Source: Ophiobolus disseminans
Taxonomy: Eukaryota > Ascomycota > Dothideomycetes > Pleosporales > Phaeosphaeriaceae
Reading direction: 5' to 3'
DNA length: 64,000 nt
Assembly (NCBI GenBank): GCA_010093685.1
Contig: MU006248.1
Coordinates: 124,001-188,000 of the forward strand
Both the position numbers and the translations under genes were made by a program. The notes under the pieces were generated by a model. That model did no database searches and had not been told where the DNA came from. It saw only the letters and a list, made by a program, of their open reading frames with translations. This document shows positions 45,167 through 56,858 of this stretch, one piece after another (the stretch's first letter is position 1; each line of letters starts with the position of its first letter).

Positions 45167-46884
45167 CTACTCCGCCATGGCGTTGATGGGCGAGCCGGCG
45201 CGCGTCTCGTCGACGAGGTCGCTAAGATCGCTGAACCGTGGCTTCTTGTGTCGTGGGCTCTCGTCCTCGATCTCGTCCAGCCGCCGCTTCAGATCAGACT
45301 CGCGGCGTTTGACATCCTCGAGCTCCGCTCGCAGCTTCGCTTCCGTCTCCCGCGCGGCGTTCTCGCTGTTCTCAAGTTCGCTGACGCGGTTTCGGAACAG
45401 ATCGTTAATCAGCTCCATTTCAGACACTCGCGTCTTTAGTGCGGTGTTCTGGGCAGCGAGCGATTCGTACGGTAGTGGCGCTTCGAGACCGTTGATGGAG
45501 GAGTTTGCTGGCGAGGGCGCTCGGTGACCGAAGCCGCTAAGCGAAGAGGAGTGGTAGACCTCGCCGTTCAGGGCTTGCTGGAACATGTGCTCGGGGGCGA
45601 TGTTGGACGGGTGCAGGAAGTTGGGCGTGCCGGTGCGCGACACGGGCGACTGGGAGCGGTCCGAGAGACCTGACGAGATCTTGCCCGAGGCGCGTCGCTG
45701 TTGGGCTAGGGCCAGCGAGCCGTCGGCGTCGGGGTGTGCAGCAGGGAGGCCGTTCATTTCACCGGTCTGGCACACAGTTAGACACGCACTTTATGCGCTG
45801 ACGACGTGACATACCCGCTTGCGCGCACCGGGGGCGCCAGTCTTGACGCGGTTGCGGCTCTTGATGACATCGGTCTTGAGCGAGATGGGTCGCGGCCGGC
45901 CGTGCAGCTTCAGGAAGAGGCCGCAGGCGTTGCAGAGGACGGCGCCCGTCTCATCGCGGCGCCAGAGCGGCGTGGTGCTTGTCGAGCAGTTGCCGCAGAC
46001 GGGCTGGAGATGGACATGGTCAGCGACTGTTCTCGATAGATGATGCTATCGATTAGATAAGAGCAAAATTGGAGACTGCGGTGAATCCGCCAGAGCTCCA
46101 ACACGACGCGAAAAACAATCCACACGTACCGGAGAGCCGGGCTGTCCGCCAGAGGTCGCAGGCGCAGAGGTTGCATAAGTCATGCTGAGGCCATTGGAGG
46201 GTTTGCTGGACGACATGTCAGTGGATCCCGAGACGAAAAGTCGAGGTGCGGAAGGCGCCAAGGCTGAGATAAGGGAGCTACGGCGGGCAGAATAGGCCAG
46301 GCGCGCAACAGCGTGCTCTATATGCAGGGTGCAACAACTCACCTCGGCGGCGACGGCATCCTCATCACAGGTGAGTCCCTCCTCGTATTAATATTACTAT
46401 CATTACTGTTGTTGTTGCTGTGTGCTGCGGGGCTGTTCGACGCTACCGACGCGAGTGTCGACAGGGCCGGTAACTGGATCGAATGGTGGCTGCCATGCCG
46501 TTGCTGCGTGTACGAAGCCACTGTCGAGCTCGACGAGGGGCGCGATATGTCGTGACCAAAGGACGGCAATTGCTTATCCTCCACTACGGCGGGGGGCGTC
46601 TTGATGGCAGGGAGGTCGAATGCGTGCAGTATCGATGGGCGGCGAAAACAGTCGGCGGCCTGAGGCCTGGGGAGGATCGAGGTAGCCAGCGCGGAAGCCG
46701 TGGTGATTATTATGGGCGAGAAACGCGTGGCGCTCCTCGAAGTTGGGTGTGAAGTATTGAGGGAGCGTTGTATATGGAATGAACACACTCTGGAGCTATA
46801 CCAAAGAATGCACGGGAAAGAGTGAAATGTTGAATGAGTGTGATGTATTAAGTAAACAGTGTAAAGAGCGACAGTACGGAACAA
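45167..46884 (-). CDS. GATA zinc-finger factor, AreB/ASD4 type (5' end unresolved)
   Basis: Exons read as (5' exon)-46343, 46205-46130, 46003-45815 and 45766-45167. The third encodes one type IVa GATA finger, C-x2-C-x17-C-x2-C (CGNCSTSTTPLW; LCNACG), followed by LHGRPRPISLK. The last exon carries a C-terminal coiled coil, about 70 residues with ISELENSE-like heptads, then a basic KKPRF end. One finger plus a leucine-zipper tail is the AreB/ASD4/Gzf3 layout, a nitrogen-responsive repressor group (family knowledge). The 5' exon (SIQLPALSTLAS, HAFDLPAIKTPP) is clearly coding, but has no ATG in frame: the strand has none at all from about 46500 to 46967. The frame stays open up to about 46903. 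The start is therefore in an upstream exon or a non-ATG codon; the end coordinate given is only the open-frame limit. Confidence 0.85.
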
Positions 46885-47631
46885 CAGCAGAGCAAAAGAG
46901 CGTCAGAGAGAGCGAGTCTGTCAGAGGAACGAGCACACAGATTCGAGATGAGCCTGGAGGTACGGTACATTCTCTGCGCGTGCCCCTTATCCGCATGCTA
47001 GGGGTGGATACTGATAGTACTATCGCGCAGCCTTAAATTGGTCTAATTAGATGACCTGCATGACCTGCTCCAGCTCCCCGAAGCGCCTCCAGTCTGGATT
47101 GAGCTTGACGGTTTTACTCAAGTTGCACAGGCATTGCCTGCAGTTGGACCTCCGCACATGTTCATGGTGCGGACTACCATTGCATCAAGGTGAGCACACA
47201 GTCACTGAGACACGATCGCTGTGTCTCTCCCAACGGCTGAGCTGGCGCCACGGTTCCTCATGCAGGGCTCATGACGAACAGCTGGCGTTGGTTGGTTTGC
47301 AGCGCCATCCCGTGAGGTGCGAGAGGTTCACGTCTGATACGGCGCTTACTCGACGTGCCCCTGAGCCTCTCCAGCCTAGCCCCACAACGGCCTGCCTTGA
47401 GCCAATCACGAGCATCGAGTGTGCAATCGGGAAGCAACGCGAAAATAGCAAATGCAATATCAGGTCGCCGTAGCGCGAACCACGATGCGGGAAGAACTGT
47501 TGGTGTTTCGAAACATGTATTGGCTCAGCGGTTGCACATCGATGAACTACCCCAGATAGCAACCGCTCTATCTGACGAGGCATTGGCCGGGTACCGGCAA
47601 TCATGTGTAGCCATCCCTGCGAGGGCCGTGT
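46885..47631. other. Intergenic / 5' leader of the GATA gene
   Basis: Holds the only minus-strand ATGs near the GATA gene (46968-46970 and 46994-46996), both in frames that close before the coding exon unless spliced. The rest, up to the SRP68 stop, has no recognised gene. Confidence 0.4.
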
Positions 47632-49578
47632 CTACCTACCAAACGAGAACCACCCCTTTGCTGCTGGTCTTTCCGGCTTCGTCTCCTCCACCTTTGCTGG
47701 CTCAGGCTCCTGCTTTGCTGGCGCGCGGCCAGGATACTCGACGTAATTCCACGCAACGTCCAAGAAGAGCGGTTTGACTGGCACGGGCTTGAGCTTCGGC
47801 GGCCAGGTAACCAGGTTCTTCAGGTCCACAGATCCAGACGCCGGGTATTCGTTCAGCCTCTCAACGACGGGGGCTGCGTTTGTCAGACCAGCCTTTGAGG
47901 CGGTCTCGGAGCTTGCAGATAGCTGAGACAGTGCCACCACGCCTCTGTAGTGCGAGGTGAGATTCTCGAGATTCTGCTTGAGTTTCTGTGATTGCTGTTC
48001 TGTGACTGCCAATTTTGGCGCCTTTGATGATGATGACGACTGTGATGTCGAAGCAGCCTGGGAGGACAGCGATAGTGCACGGTTGCAGAGCGCCAATGCC
48101 TCCTTTGGTGTCGAGAGGAAAGCGTAAGAGTGAGACAGATTTAGGCATTTGAGCGCCTGGAAGTAGGCACGCTGACTGTCCAGCTCGGAAACGAAGCCCG
48201 TGTCGCGGACAGCACCCCTGAGCTCCTTGATTGAGTCAATGCTTTGTAGGATAGCGTCATACAAAGCAATGCGCTCTCGAAGCCTAGCAAGTTTGCGGCC
48301 CGTGGGCTCTTCCCGCTCAGTCCATTCCTTGCCGTCTTTGCGTGGTCGTCGAGGCTTCTGGGGAGGGTTCGGTGGAAACGTGAGGCCGTCGTCCGCTCCG
48401 ATGAGCACTCTGTTTCGACCAATTCTCCACGAGATGAGGTCGTAGTTGACTGCAAGGTTCGTCACCCGTAGGTCCTGCATGCGCGCATCACCTTCGTCGA
48501 CACCTTCCTTCTCCAGCTCTTCGATGGCTTGCTTTGTCGCATCAACAGCGTCCTGGCTCGCAATCAAAACATCGTCGTATGCATTGGCGCGGTCTTTGGA
48601 GGAAGCCGTGGAGCCTGAAGATTCGTCGAGGGCGGCAGAAGCGGCGTCAACAGACACGAGAGCTTGTCCGATGGCGGCATCTACGATGTTCGCCGCCCGA
48701 CCTCGCCATGTGATTTTGGTATCTACAGATTGTTAGACTGGATAGAGAATCAGACAAAGATAACATACGAGCTGATGCTGCATCTTCGTCGTCCAGTGCT
48801 GCCGAGTCGAGGCGCTGAACAGCCTTGACTAGCTCCGCATCGTCATCGGGGAAGAATTTCCGTGCAATAGCCGGCACACCCACGGTCCTCGGAATACGAC
48901 TCTGGTATGCAGCGTATCGTATGCTGGGATCTGTCGTTCCAGCCAGCACTTCCTTGAACAGGTCTTTCTTAGTAGCCTTCAGCAGCGAGCTGTAGATGAT
49001 GCGCGCAGCAGAGAAGCTCGTCAGACACGTGTTCCAGCGTTGCGGCGATGCACCCTTCACCTTGACGCCCTCAGCCTGCTTCTCGAATTCTTCTGCACCT
49101 GCGAGTGCGTACCGGTATGCCTTCGCTTCGAGCACGTCTGTCTCGGTTGCGCCGCTGGCCGAGTCGGACACCAGGTCTATCACGTGCTTCGCAGTCTGCA
49201 CTGCCTTGTGCAGGCGAGAGATGATGTGCTGGCGGGTCGAGCCGGAGATGTTCTTGTCGGCGTTGTCTTCAGAGTGGGAGGCTTTCATGGCCATTGCTTG
49301 CGCCCAGGCCCGTTCAGAAGTGAGGAGGAGGACATGGAGGTATCTACCATTGTTAGTGGTTGCAATCCCCCCTGCGAAATAGCATACTCAATGTTTTTTG
49401 CGACATCTTGCGCAGTGATTGGGGCCTTTGCAGCATATTTGGCATTCTTGGGTGTTGCCCGGCCGAGCTTCTTCTGCACAATGCGGAGGCGGCGCGAGAC
49501 CTGGGCGTGGTAGGAGCTGTGGTCGCCCAGCAGAAAGGCCGACTCGCGGAAGCCGGCGACAAAACTCGTGATATCCAT
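47632..49578 (-). CDS. srp68: Signal recognition particle subunit SRP68
   Basis: Exons 49578-49388, 49343-48769 and 48722-47632 encode 618 residues. The N-terminal RNA-binding domain is recognisable: YHAQVSRRLRIVQKKLG (the Y..RC..YR..L region of SRP68), then NIEYLHVLLLTSERAWAQAM, which appears only after splicing. The exon 2/3 junction restores ITWRGR, a conserved SRP68 element; the alternative acceptor 16 nt downstream would lose it. The rest is helical with TPR-like segments, and the C-terminus (AKGWFSFGR) is basic/aromatic, where SRP68 contacts SRP72 (family knowledge). It functions in co-translational targeting of secretory proteins to the ER, assembled in the nucleolus and active in the cytosol. 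It is divergent from the PPR gene, 380 bp between start codons. Confidence 0.93.
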
Positions 49579-49958
49579 GGCTGACGTTGATGCTGGTGGT
49601 TCAATGCTGAAGCGATATACACATGTATGTGAGGGGCACTACCGAGCCGGAGCTAGCCCAGGACGCCGCTCGTGTCATGTCGCGCTCAACTTTTTGGACT
49701 TATCATAGACTCTCCGCCTGCCATTGCCACGTGCACATTCGGTTTCTGCAGTTCTCTTGCTGTTCTACAGTTTCCTTATTCCCTTTTCACTTGTCACGTC
49801 TGTCGCAAATCACTTCGAGGCGGCATGCTATCTTGTGAGCTCTCACCTCCAAAGCACCGCTGCCGTGGCAAATGACTCTTACAGTACCAGATAGAAGAAA
49901 CGCCACCTACTCTCCGTAATTTGTAGTGGCATCATTTGCACTCCTGGCCGCTCAGGTG
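49579..49958. promoter_or_regulatory. Shared divergent promoter of SRP68 and PPR genes
   Basis: 380 bp between the two start codons. No specific motif can be claimed. Confidence 0.5.
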
Positions 49959-52900
49959 ATGCTCGAGCGGGCGTCAACATGCTTCGAAACCGGCAGACGC
50001 CAGCTTCTTCGCGCCCCAACCCGATGCCTGCCCAGTCGACACATGCTGTACTCGGCCTTTTGGCACCACGGCGCAAGCGACCTCAGCCTCCCGGTATGGT
50101 GGGCCGACTCTTCGATACTCGATGGCGGAAGCGGTGACGTGGACGACCAGGCGGCGAGGACAACATTCACACCGTCCAGAGCACACGACGGGCCGCTGCT
50201 TACCTTTTTATATCCCGAAAAGACACTAGCTCTTCTCAGGCAATTGACTGCACCTAGACAAGACTTTTCTGAGTCAAGGCGGCGGCAGGTCCACCGACCG
50301 CCCGTTCGCCACTTCGCGACTGCGCAGTGGCAGCCTCCACATGATGAGTCTGGCGTCGACCCGACCGTGTTAGAGCAGACAAAGGAAGAATTGGCGTCGA
50401 TGCTGCAAGATGCGCGACCGTTTCAGGTACTTTCGCGGTTCTTGAAGAATCTCGAGCCAGGGAAGCAAGAGTTGGCGTGGCAGTTATACGCCTCTATCCC
50501 TGCAAGGCATCTCGAGCTCAACAAAGGCGCATCGCTGAAGGCAAAGCTTCTTGAATACATCACACTGGATGACGAGCACACCGTGCCCAGTCGAGTTATC
50601 CAGCTTTTCGATGAGTTGCCCTTGGAGAAACGTCGGCCGTCTTCATACCGCGCAGCCATTGTGGCCTACATATCGTTGCGAATGGTGGGGCCCGCCATAC
50701 AGCTTCTGGAACACGTGCGCATCGATAGACACTTCGACTCGCTTTATCTGGGCACCGATGTCATCTTACGCCGCACTATATTGGACGAGCAATGGGACCT
50801 TAGCCTTCGTGTTTTCCGACTCTTTGTTCAGCAAAGGCCCGTCATCGGAAACGTCGAAATACGTACAGCCATACGAAGCGGAATGCCGCTGCCGCAAATT
50901 TGGTCAGGCGTCACTACTCTTCCTGGGCTTCGGGATCATTTGCAGTCCTTCCTAGCCCATGTTCGTGAATTTAAGCACGAGTTGAGATCATCAGTGGAAA
51001 GCACAGAAGCCCTCTCACTCTTCTCGATGAGCTTTGTGCCCCATGTAATTGACCAAGTCACGCAGGATCGCGATCTGGACGAGAAAGATATGGCGACATA
51101 CGTTCAAAGGGTGTTCAGGGATCTGCGTAAACTGGGTCTCTCAGCCCCAGTGTGCTATGACCACGCCATTAGGACTTTACTGGAGTTGCCACAACATCGA
51201 GCCGTACATGAGGTACCAACGCTCTGCATGAACCTGTATGAGCGATATCGAACGCAATACTTGGAGTCACAGGATATGCCCCAGTCGAAACCGTCTTTGA
51301 ATGTCTTGAGGAATCTGATCGTTTATCACGGCGACCACAATGACCTTACACAAGCTCAGAGGTTGATTAAAGATTTGCACACCTTCTATCCTGACAAGCC
51401 GATGAGTCATGGGCTGCTTAAGTATCTGATCCACATGTATGCCGACTATGGCGATGTGGTACGAGTTCAGAAGTATTTTCACGAGTTCACAGCGCACTAT
51501 CGTCGAAAGCTGGATCTCAAAGTCGTTTCATCTCTCCCTTTCGCTTATGCTAGGCGTGCAGACGTTGCAGGGGCTATTGCTCAGTTCAATCGAATCCATA
51601 CTGACTTTCATCTGGTTCCGGATCTTGCTTGCTGGAACATTCTGTTGTTGTCATACGTCCGCGCCGATGATCTCGACGGCGCCCTCGAGTGCTTCAACTC
51701 TTGTTTAGACAATGGTATCGAACCAGATGAGTATTCCTTTGGCACCTTGCTTGATCTGTGCGCGGATAGGGGGGATGTCGAGGCTTTTGAGGCTTTGTTC
51801 TCAAGAGCGAAGCAGAAGGGGATCCAGTTGACGCATAATGTGCGAGCCCGATCTGGATACGTTCAAGCTTTCTTGAACGCTGGCGATCCGGATGGCGCAG
51901 AATCCATTGCACAAGGGATGCTCAGGAGCTGGCAGAGTGGCATGCTTCGCGGCCATGCGCTGACACATACCTGGAACTTGCTCATCCAGCATCATGCTCT
52001 GGACAACGACATTGCGAGTGCCAGACAACGCTACAAGGAAATGGTCGACAACAGAATACCCCTGGACTCGTGGACGTACGGTAGCCTGATGAGGGCACTT
52101 GTTGCGGCCAAGCAGTCCAATGCAGCCTACAAGATGCTGAGGAAGACGATGCCCCAGAGTCATCTCCCTGTACACGCATTCCATTACGCTATAGTCATGA
52201 CTGGCTTTCTGAGGGAGGGAGGAGATCAGCTCAACTTGGCAATGGCAGCATATGCAAGGATGGTTGAGCAGGAGGTCCCTCAGACGGAGAGTTCTCGGGA
52301 AGCATCGATTCGGACTCTAGGTGCTCTCGAGTTGAAAAAGTTGAAAGAAGAGGGGGCAAAGGGCCGGCGCCAAAAATTGAAGCTGGTTGAGGAAGCTGTT
52401 GAGAAGATGCTTGTTGAAGCAGTACAAGGCCAGGTTGCTCATCGACAGCCTCGACACTCGAGATTGCTCGATTCGCGCAACTACGGTAGCGCTGTCCAGG
52501 CTTACTACGGCTTACTGATCTCGCTCTACTCTCAGGTTGGAGCATACAAACTCTGTCATAAGCTCTTCAGGAAAGCGGAGAAGGCAGCGCCTGATGTGGA
52601 CAATTACACTGTGCCAATGACGCTGATCACCGGTACCATGGAAGCGCACTTGAAATTCGGGCAGCACGCTGAAGTAGCCAAATGCTGGGAGCTTGCGCGC
52701 ACAGCAGCCAACAAGCTCAGCAAGACCTTCCAACAAGCCGTGCAACCTGAGCCCGTGACGCCGGAGTCCGATTCCATACTCGACCCCTCGGTCCGCGACC
52801 TCTACGAGCAATCTCGCATCTCCTTCAACCGCCGCAACATCCTCTACAAAGCCGCACGACTCTACATTCGCAGTCTATCGGATCCTGCAAACCCCAACCC

Positions 52901-53369
52901 GGATGCTCTACAAGAAGCTCAACGCACAATGATCGACCTCATCGTCAACGGCTACACACTCGACGTCTTCACCTGGAACGAATTCGTCACAACCCTCGCC
53001 CAACGCGGCCGCCTCGTCGACGCCTTCTCCATTTGCGAGAAGTACCTCATGCCCAACTTCCCCGGCTGGCGCAACCTCTACCCGAACTACATCCGCAAGG
53101 ACCGCACGGGTTACCAGTGGATGGAGCTACGCCACTACGAGATCAAGAAGAGCAGTCTCATGCCGCGATACAAGACGCTCATCGCACTCGCTGCGGAGTT
53201 TAGACAGGTCAAGAGCGATGAGCGGAACGGTCTCGGGTACGATGAGAGCGCTGAGGCGTGGCAGAGGGAGATTCTGGAGGGGCTGGCGCCGATGACGTTG
53301 CGTGCGATTGAGACGATGCCGCGGACGAGCGATAAGTTGCAGATGGAGTATTTCCATAATCAGCAGTAA
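49959..53369 (+). CDS. Mitochondrial pentatricopeptide repeat protein, Pet309/Cya5-like
   Basis: A single-exon protein of 1,136 residues. I start at ATG 49959 (MLERASTCFETGRRQLL), since the frame upstream begins only with GTG; this N-terminus is basic and amphipathic, fitting a mitochondrial targeting peptide, and the following FWHHGASDLSLPVWW block is typical of fungal Pet309/Cya5 relatives. PPR units are clear from about residue 450 to 720, for example ACWNILLLSYVRADDLDGAL, then PDEYSFGTLLDLCADRGDV. The C-terminal third is helical with a further PPR-like segment (YTLDVFTWNEFVTTLAQRG). Pet309 and Cya5 are needed for COX1 mRNA stability or translation (family knowledge); that this protein does the same is inferred. 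Confidence 0.87.
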   Translation: MLERASTCFETGRRQLLRAPTRCLPSRHMLYSAFWHHGASDLSLPVWWADSSILDGGSGDVDDQAARTTFTPSRAHDGPLLTFLYPEKTLALLRQLTAPRQDFSESRRRQVHRPPVRHFATAQWQPPHDESGVDPTVLEQTKEELASMLQDARPFQVLSRFLKNLEPGKQELAWQLYASIPARHLELNKGASLKAKLLEYITLDDEHTVPSRVIQLFDELPLEKRRPSSYRAAIVAYISLRMVGPAIQLLEHVRIDRHFDSLYLGTDVILRRTILDEQWDLSLRVFRLFVQQRPVIGNVEIRTAIRSGMPLPQIWSGVTTLPGLRDHLQSFLAHVREFKHELRSSVESTEALSLFSMSFVPHVIDQVTQDRDLDEKDMATYVQRVFRDLRKLGLSAPVCYDHAIRTLLELPQHRAVHEVPTLCMNLYERYRTQYLESQDMPQSKPSLNVLRNLIVYHGDHNDLTQAQRLIKDLHTFYPDKPMSHGLLKYLIHMYADYGDVVRVQKYFHEFTAHYRRKLDLKVVSSLPFAYARRADVAGAIAQFNRIHTDFHLVPDLACWNILLLSYVRADDLDGALECFNSCLDNGIEPDEYSFGTLLDLCADRGDVEAFEALFSRAKQKGIQLTHNVRARSGYVQAFLNAGDPDGAESIAQGMLRSWQSGMLRGHALTHTWNLLIQHHALDNDIASARQRYKEMVDNRIPLDSWTYGSLMRALVAAKQSNAAYKMLRKTMPQSHLPVHAFHYAIVMTGFLREGGDQLNLAMAAYARMVEQEVPQTESSREASIRTLGALELKKLKEEGAKGRRQKLKLVEEAVEKMLVEAVQGQVAHRQPRHSRLLDSRNYGSAVQAYYGLLISLYSQVGAYKLCHKLFRKAEKAAPDVDNYTVPMTLITGTMEAHLKFGQHAEVAKCWELARTAANKLSKTFQQAVQPEPVTPESDSILDPSVRDLYEQSRISFNRRNILYKAARLYIRSLSDPANPNPDALQEAQRTMIDLIVNGYTLDVFTWNEFVTTLAQRGRLVDAFSICEKYLMPNFPGWRNLYPNYIRKDRTGYQWMELRHYEIKKSSLMPRYKTLIALAAEFRQVKSDERNGLGYDESAEAWQREILEGLAPMTLRAIETMPRTSDKLQMEYFHNQQ

Positions 53370-55376
53370 TGTATCTCAACTCATCGGGCTAAAAGACAAG
53401 TGCACCTGGCGTTCAATGCGAGTATAATTAGAACAACGCATCCTCTTGCTTACGGAATCAACTAAAATATCTGCTAATCCACCGGAGTAACGCACAATTG
53501 AGTAATAAAAGGGCAGTTCGAGACCAATGATGGAGTTGTGTTGGATATATATATATATATTCTAATTAGAAGTACATTTAGCTTCTTCACAACACAACAG
53601 CGCAGAAATGGTTACAATAAAAGTATGTCTGCAATGCAATGCGCTTCGATAGGAGAGAAATTTTTAAAGTCGTGGGTTTCATTCACGCCGGGTTTGGGTG
53701 TAGAGAAAATCCACACACACTATTCTGTATATGTACAGAGAATTTTTAATAATTAAAACAACTCTTACACGTAGATGTAGTTATCAAGCTCAGCTATTTT
53801 CCTGCTTTCGCGACTTACCGAGATCGAGACCTAGCACTATTTACATATCGTTGTTACACATGCTCAGGTCAGGTGGTGTCTCTTCTACTTGCATTTGCAT
53901 GTTATAGATGTGCTCGTACGAATCCTTTGTACAAGTAACAGCGTATAGACAACTTTCAACATATGTCAAATAATGGTTGCTCACTCCGTGGAGCAACTCT
54001 TGTGTTGTTGTGAGCTAGCCGTTCATGATTGGGTCGGGAATGAATGCCGCCTAGCCTCGAACTATCAAACGAGACTGCATAGCACAGCATATTATAGCAA
54101 GGAGTATGACAATGACGTATATAAAGAAGATATTAGAAGAGGCCAGATCTGGCGGATTAGTGACTGTAAAGCGAAAGACACTGACAACAAGCTATTCCGG
54201 AGCATTGCCGATCACTGCTCCTTCCATCAACACCGTCTTCAACAAGTGCATGAACAAGCTGCATATGATGTGTACATGCAAAGTTGGTCCTGACAGCAAT
54301 ACCCGCCTCTTCGTCTAGTGGAGCTGGAATGGGTTCGGTCGAGTACAAGCTTTCTGCTTAGCGCCGATCATCTGGATCTGGTAGCCAGCGCCATGACATC
54401 GGTGTGCATGAAGCCTCAGCCGCGAGCTGTGTTGGTACAGGTTGCACGATAGCGTCGCCGAGGTGGTCGTGAGTCGCTTCTCAAGGATCAAGGAGAGTGG
54501 GGATGGGCATTCTGTGCGGAGTGCTGGTTAGGGTGGGAACCGTCGGATTTAGAGCAGAACTAGGGGTTTTGGGGAGGAGCGAGAGGTAAGAGGAAAGTGC
54601 ATATCGCTAATAGTGCATGTTCGAAGGAATTGCGAGATTTGGCATCCCAGACGCCACATACTCAGGCACGTCCTCGCTGCCTCTTCACAGCGACGAGAAT
54701 CCACCACACATGGCAAGCAAAGGATTCCAAAAACTGTTCCAGGGCAACATACACACACGAGTGCATACTTTGGACCTCACATCACCAACTTTATGAACCG
54801 CATTCGCGGAACTTGTTACCGACAAGCCACCCCGCTACTACTGGCTTCAAATCTCCACTCATCTGCATCACTGAGTCGTGAGCCGAAGACAGATGCAGAT
54901 CGAGATCATCAATACTGCTAAAGAGATGTCCGACCAGCCTAAAGCGTACAGAAAGCCATCTCAAGAACCTCTTTAGGCGTGCAGCCTTGTGCAGATCGCT
55001 TCCGCTGCGGGATCGTGCATCCAGATCTCAGTGCTCATTGAGCACATCATTGGTTGAGATGAGGAAAGGAAATCTTCATAGTCCCAAAAGAGTTCAAAAT
55101 GATGATCATAACTGCTGAGCGATCAGCAGATCGACATTGCAGTAGCTACAGCCTCATGCATTTAGACACTTCAACAACATCTGCCAGCAAGTCACGATGT
55201 CACCATGCTCGAGCTGGTATGATGACGATGGAGGGTGAGAAAAAATGGAGAAGAGAAGGTATAAAGAGGCGGATACGAGACGCTGAACATCCTCATCAAC
55301 TCGCAGCATCTTCAAGCATCTCATTCTCGGAAGCCATCTACCTCTCTCATCCTCCATCCACCCTCCCACCGCAACC
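53370..55376. other. Long intergenic stretch, no gene recognised
   Basis: 2.0 kb, AT-richer than its surroundings. Frames at 53973-54318, 54549-54921 and 55099-55380 lack family features and conflict between strands. The last 60 bp before 55377 are C/T-rich and belong to the promoter of the next gene. No transposon ends or RNA genes are seen. Confidence 0.45.
53545..53560. repeat. (AT)8 microsatellite
   Basis: Sixteen bases of perfect AT dinucleotide repeat within the 53-55 kb gene-poor stretch. Confidence 0.9.
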
Positions 55377-56079
55377 ATGATGAACAAGCTCCTCACCACC
55401 GGCACCGCCCTCCTGGCCGTCGCCTCCGCCCTACCCCAAAAGGCCAGCACTCCAGCCAAGACCTGGTACTCCCTCAGTAAGACGCCTTCACCACCAAATA
55501 AGCACTCAACTAACTCCCCCAGACCAACTCGCGCGCTTCGAAAACGCAGACGGCCTCCCCCTCGTCGCCGCCTCGCCCATCAACATCTACCTCGACATCT
55601 TCTGGCAAGGCATGTCCCTCGTCCAAACCGGGGGCCTCCAAAATATCGCCATCGTAAAGCCCAACAGCCCCTCCAACTACGCCGCCTACTCGGCCCTCGA
55701 CGTCGCCACCGTCGCTCAAGGCCAGCCCAGCATGACTGTCACATACGCCGACAGCACAATCGACCGTTTCGACCTGCACAGTTTCTTCTACGGGTGCGCG
55801 CTGGGCACGCAAGTGTCGGTGCTGGGCGTGCCGCAAAGCTGCACGATTAGTATTAAGGGATATAAGGATGAGTTGGCGAGGGAACTTGTTGCTGAGCAGA
55901 GCTTTTCGTTTACGGTTGCGGCGCTGCAGACGAATGCGCAGATGGTGAAAGCGAGTGTGAGCAGCAAGTTTAAGGACTTGAAGCGTGTCAATTTCTTTGT
56001 GAGCAATGATATAACGACGGCGGCGCTAATTGATACGGTTAGCTATAAGGTGTATAGCGATAAGCAGATTAGTAGCTAG
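55377..56079 (+). CDS. Secreted protein of unknown function
   Basis: Exons 55377-55476 and 55523-56079 (GTAAGA...CCCAG) encode 218 residues. Residues 1-19 (MMNKLLTTGTALLAVASAL) are a signal peptide; QKAS follows a likely cleavage or Kex-type region. The mature protein is beta-rich: INIYLDIFWQGMSLV, the FYGCALGTQVSVLGVPQSC segment with two cysteines likely in one disulfide, and a C-terminal VNFFVSNDITTAALIDTV. This design resembles fungal secreted proteins that start with a small all-beta domain, but I recognise no named family. The two adjacent ATGs leave the exact first codon open. Whether it is wall-associated or an effector cannot be told. Confidence 0.82.
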
Positions 56080-56573
56080 ATTGGCGTTGGTGTTGGAGGG
56101 ATGCACATGCTATGATAATGAGGATGCAGAGGAAGGGTAGTTTTTTGGGAGATCTGTTGATTTAGCGAGCGATGGTTTTAACTTAATGTAATGATGATAT
56201 ATCCATTTCATGATACAGTCTAATGATATTCTCTTGTGCGAAGCTCGACCCTGTCTTTCGATACGCGTCCCTAACACACATCCAGTCGTCGTCGGCTTTC
56301 GCAGCAAACTCAACACAACTAACTGCATCGTCGATGGCGTTGGTAGAAAACACGACTCGAAAGTGCTACGAGGATAGTCACAGCCACCATGGCGCCAGTG
56401 ACGTGTCTACATCCATGTGATGAGGAGGATATGCATTCCTTCGATCGCGATAGAATGCTGCTCCAGCGTATTTTTCGTGGAAGTCCATATCAACATCTCG
56501 TCGAGGATACCAATCCCTTCGTCGCTATCTTTCTCCATTTATCATGATGTCCCTTTCACTCCCATCCCCACCC
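56080..56573. other. Intergenic, convergent 3' regions
   Basis: 494 bp between the secreted protein and the small frame at 56574. Nothing recognised. Confidence 0.45.
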
Positions 56574-56858
56574 TCACCGCGCGCCCATAGCGAAGCCAAC
56601 ATGCGGCACACCAGCAACGCACTCCAAACTCCTATCCAACGAACTACTCGACGCTGAGCTCGATCTCCTGTGTCTGATAGCGGGTTGGCGATTCAGTACG
56701 CTCAACAGCGGTCGGAGTTCGAGATCTTCGGCTGGCTCGATGCGGATTTTGGGAATGGCGGCGGAATGTGAGGTTGAGCGATCGTTTGTTGGAGAGGATG
56801 TGTCGCGTAACGAGGGAAATAGTGCGTGCATGATTTGCATTGTGAGGACGGCGGACAT
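56574..56858 (-). CDS. Small hypothetical protein
   Basis: A 94-residue single-exon frame starting MSAVLTMQIMHALFP. The N-terminal 18 residues are mildly hydrophobic; the rest is polar with a Ser-rich run (RRSSSASSSSLDRS) and ends VPHVGFAMGAR. The ATG sits in a good fungal context (CCACCATCATG) after a run of C/A-rich sequence. No domain is recognised and nothing links it to its neighbours. Confidence 0.42.
   Translation of the reverse strand: MSAVLTMQIMHALFPSLRDTSSPTNDRSTSHSAAIPKIRIEPAEDLELRPLLSVLNRQPAIRHRRSSSASSSSLDRSLECVAGVPHVGFAMGAR

Noticed and set aside
53545..53560. AT repeat as a transposon target site
   Set aside because: No terminal repeats or transposase-like frame nearby; a simple microsatellite.
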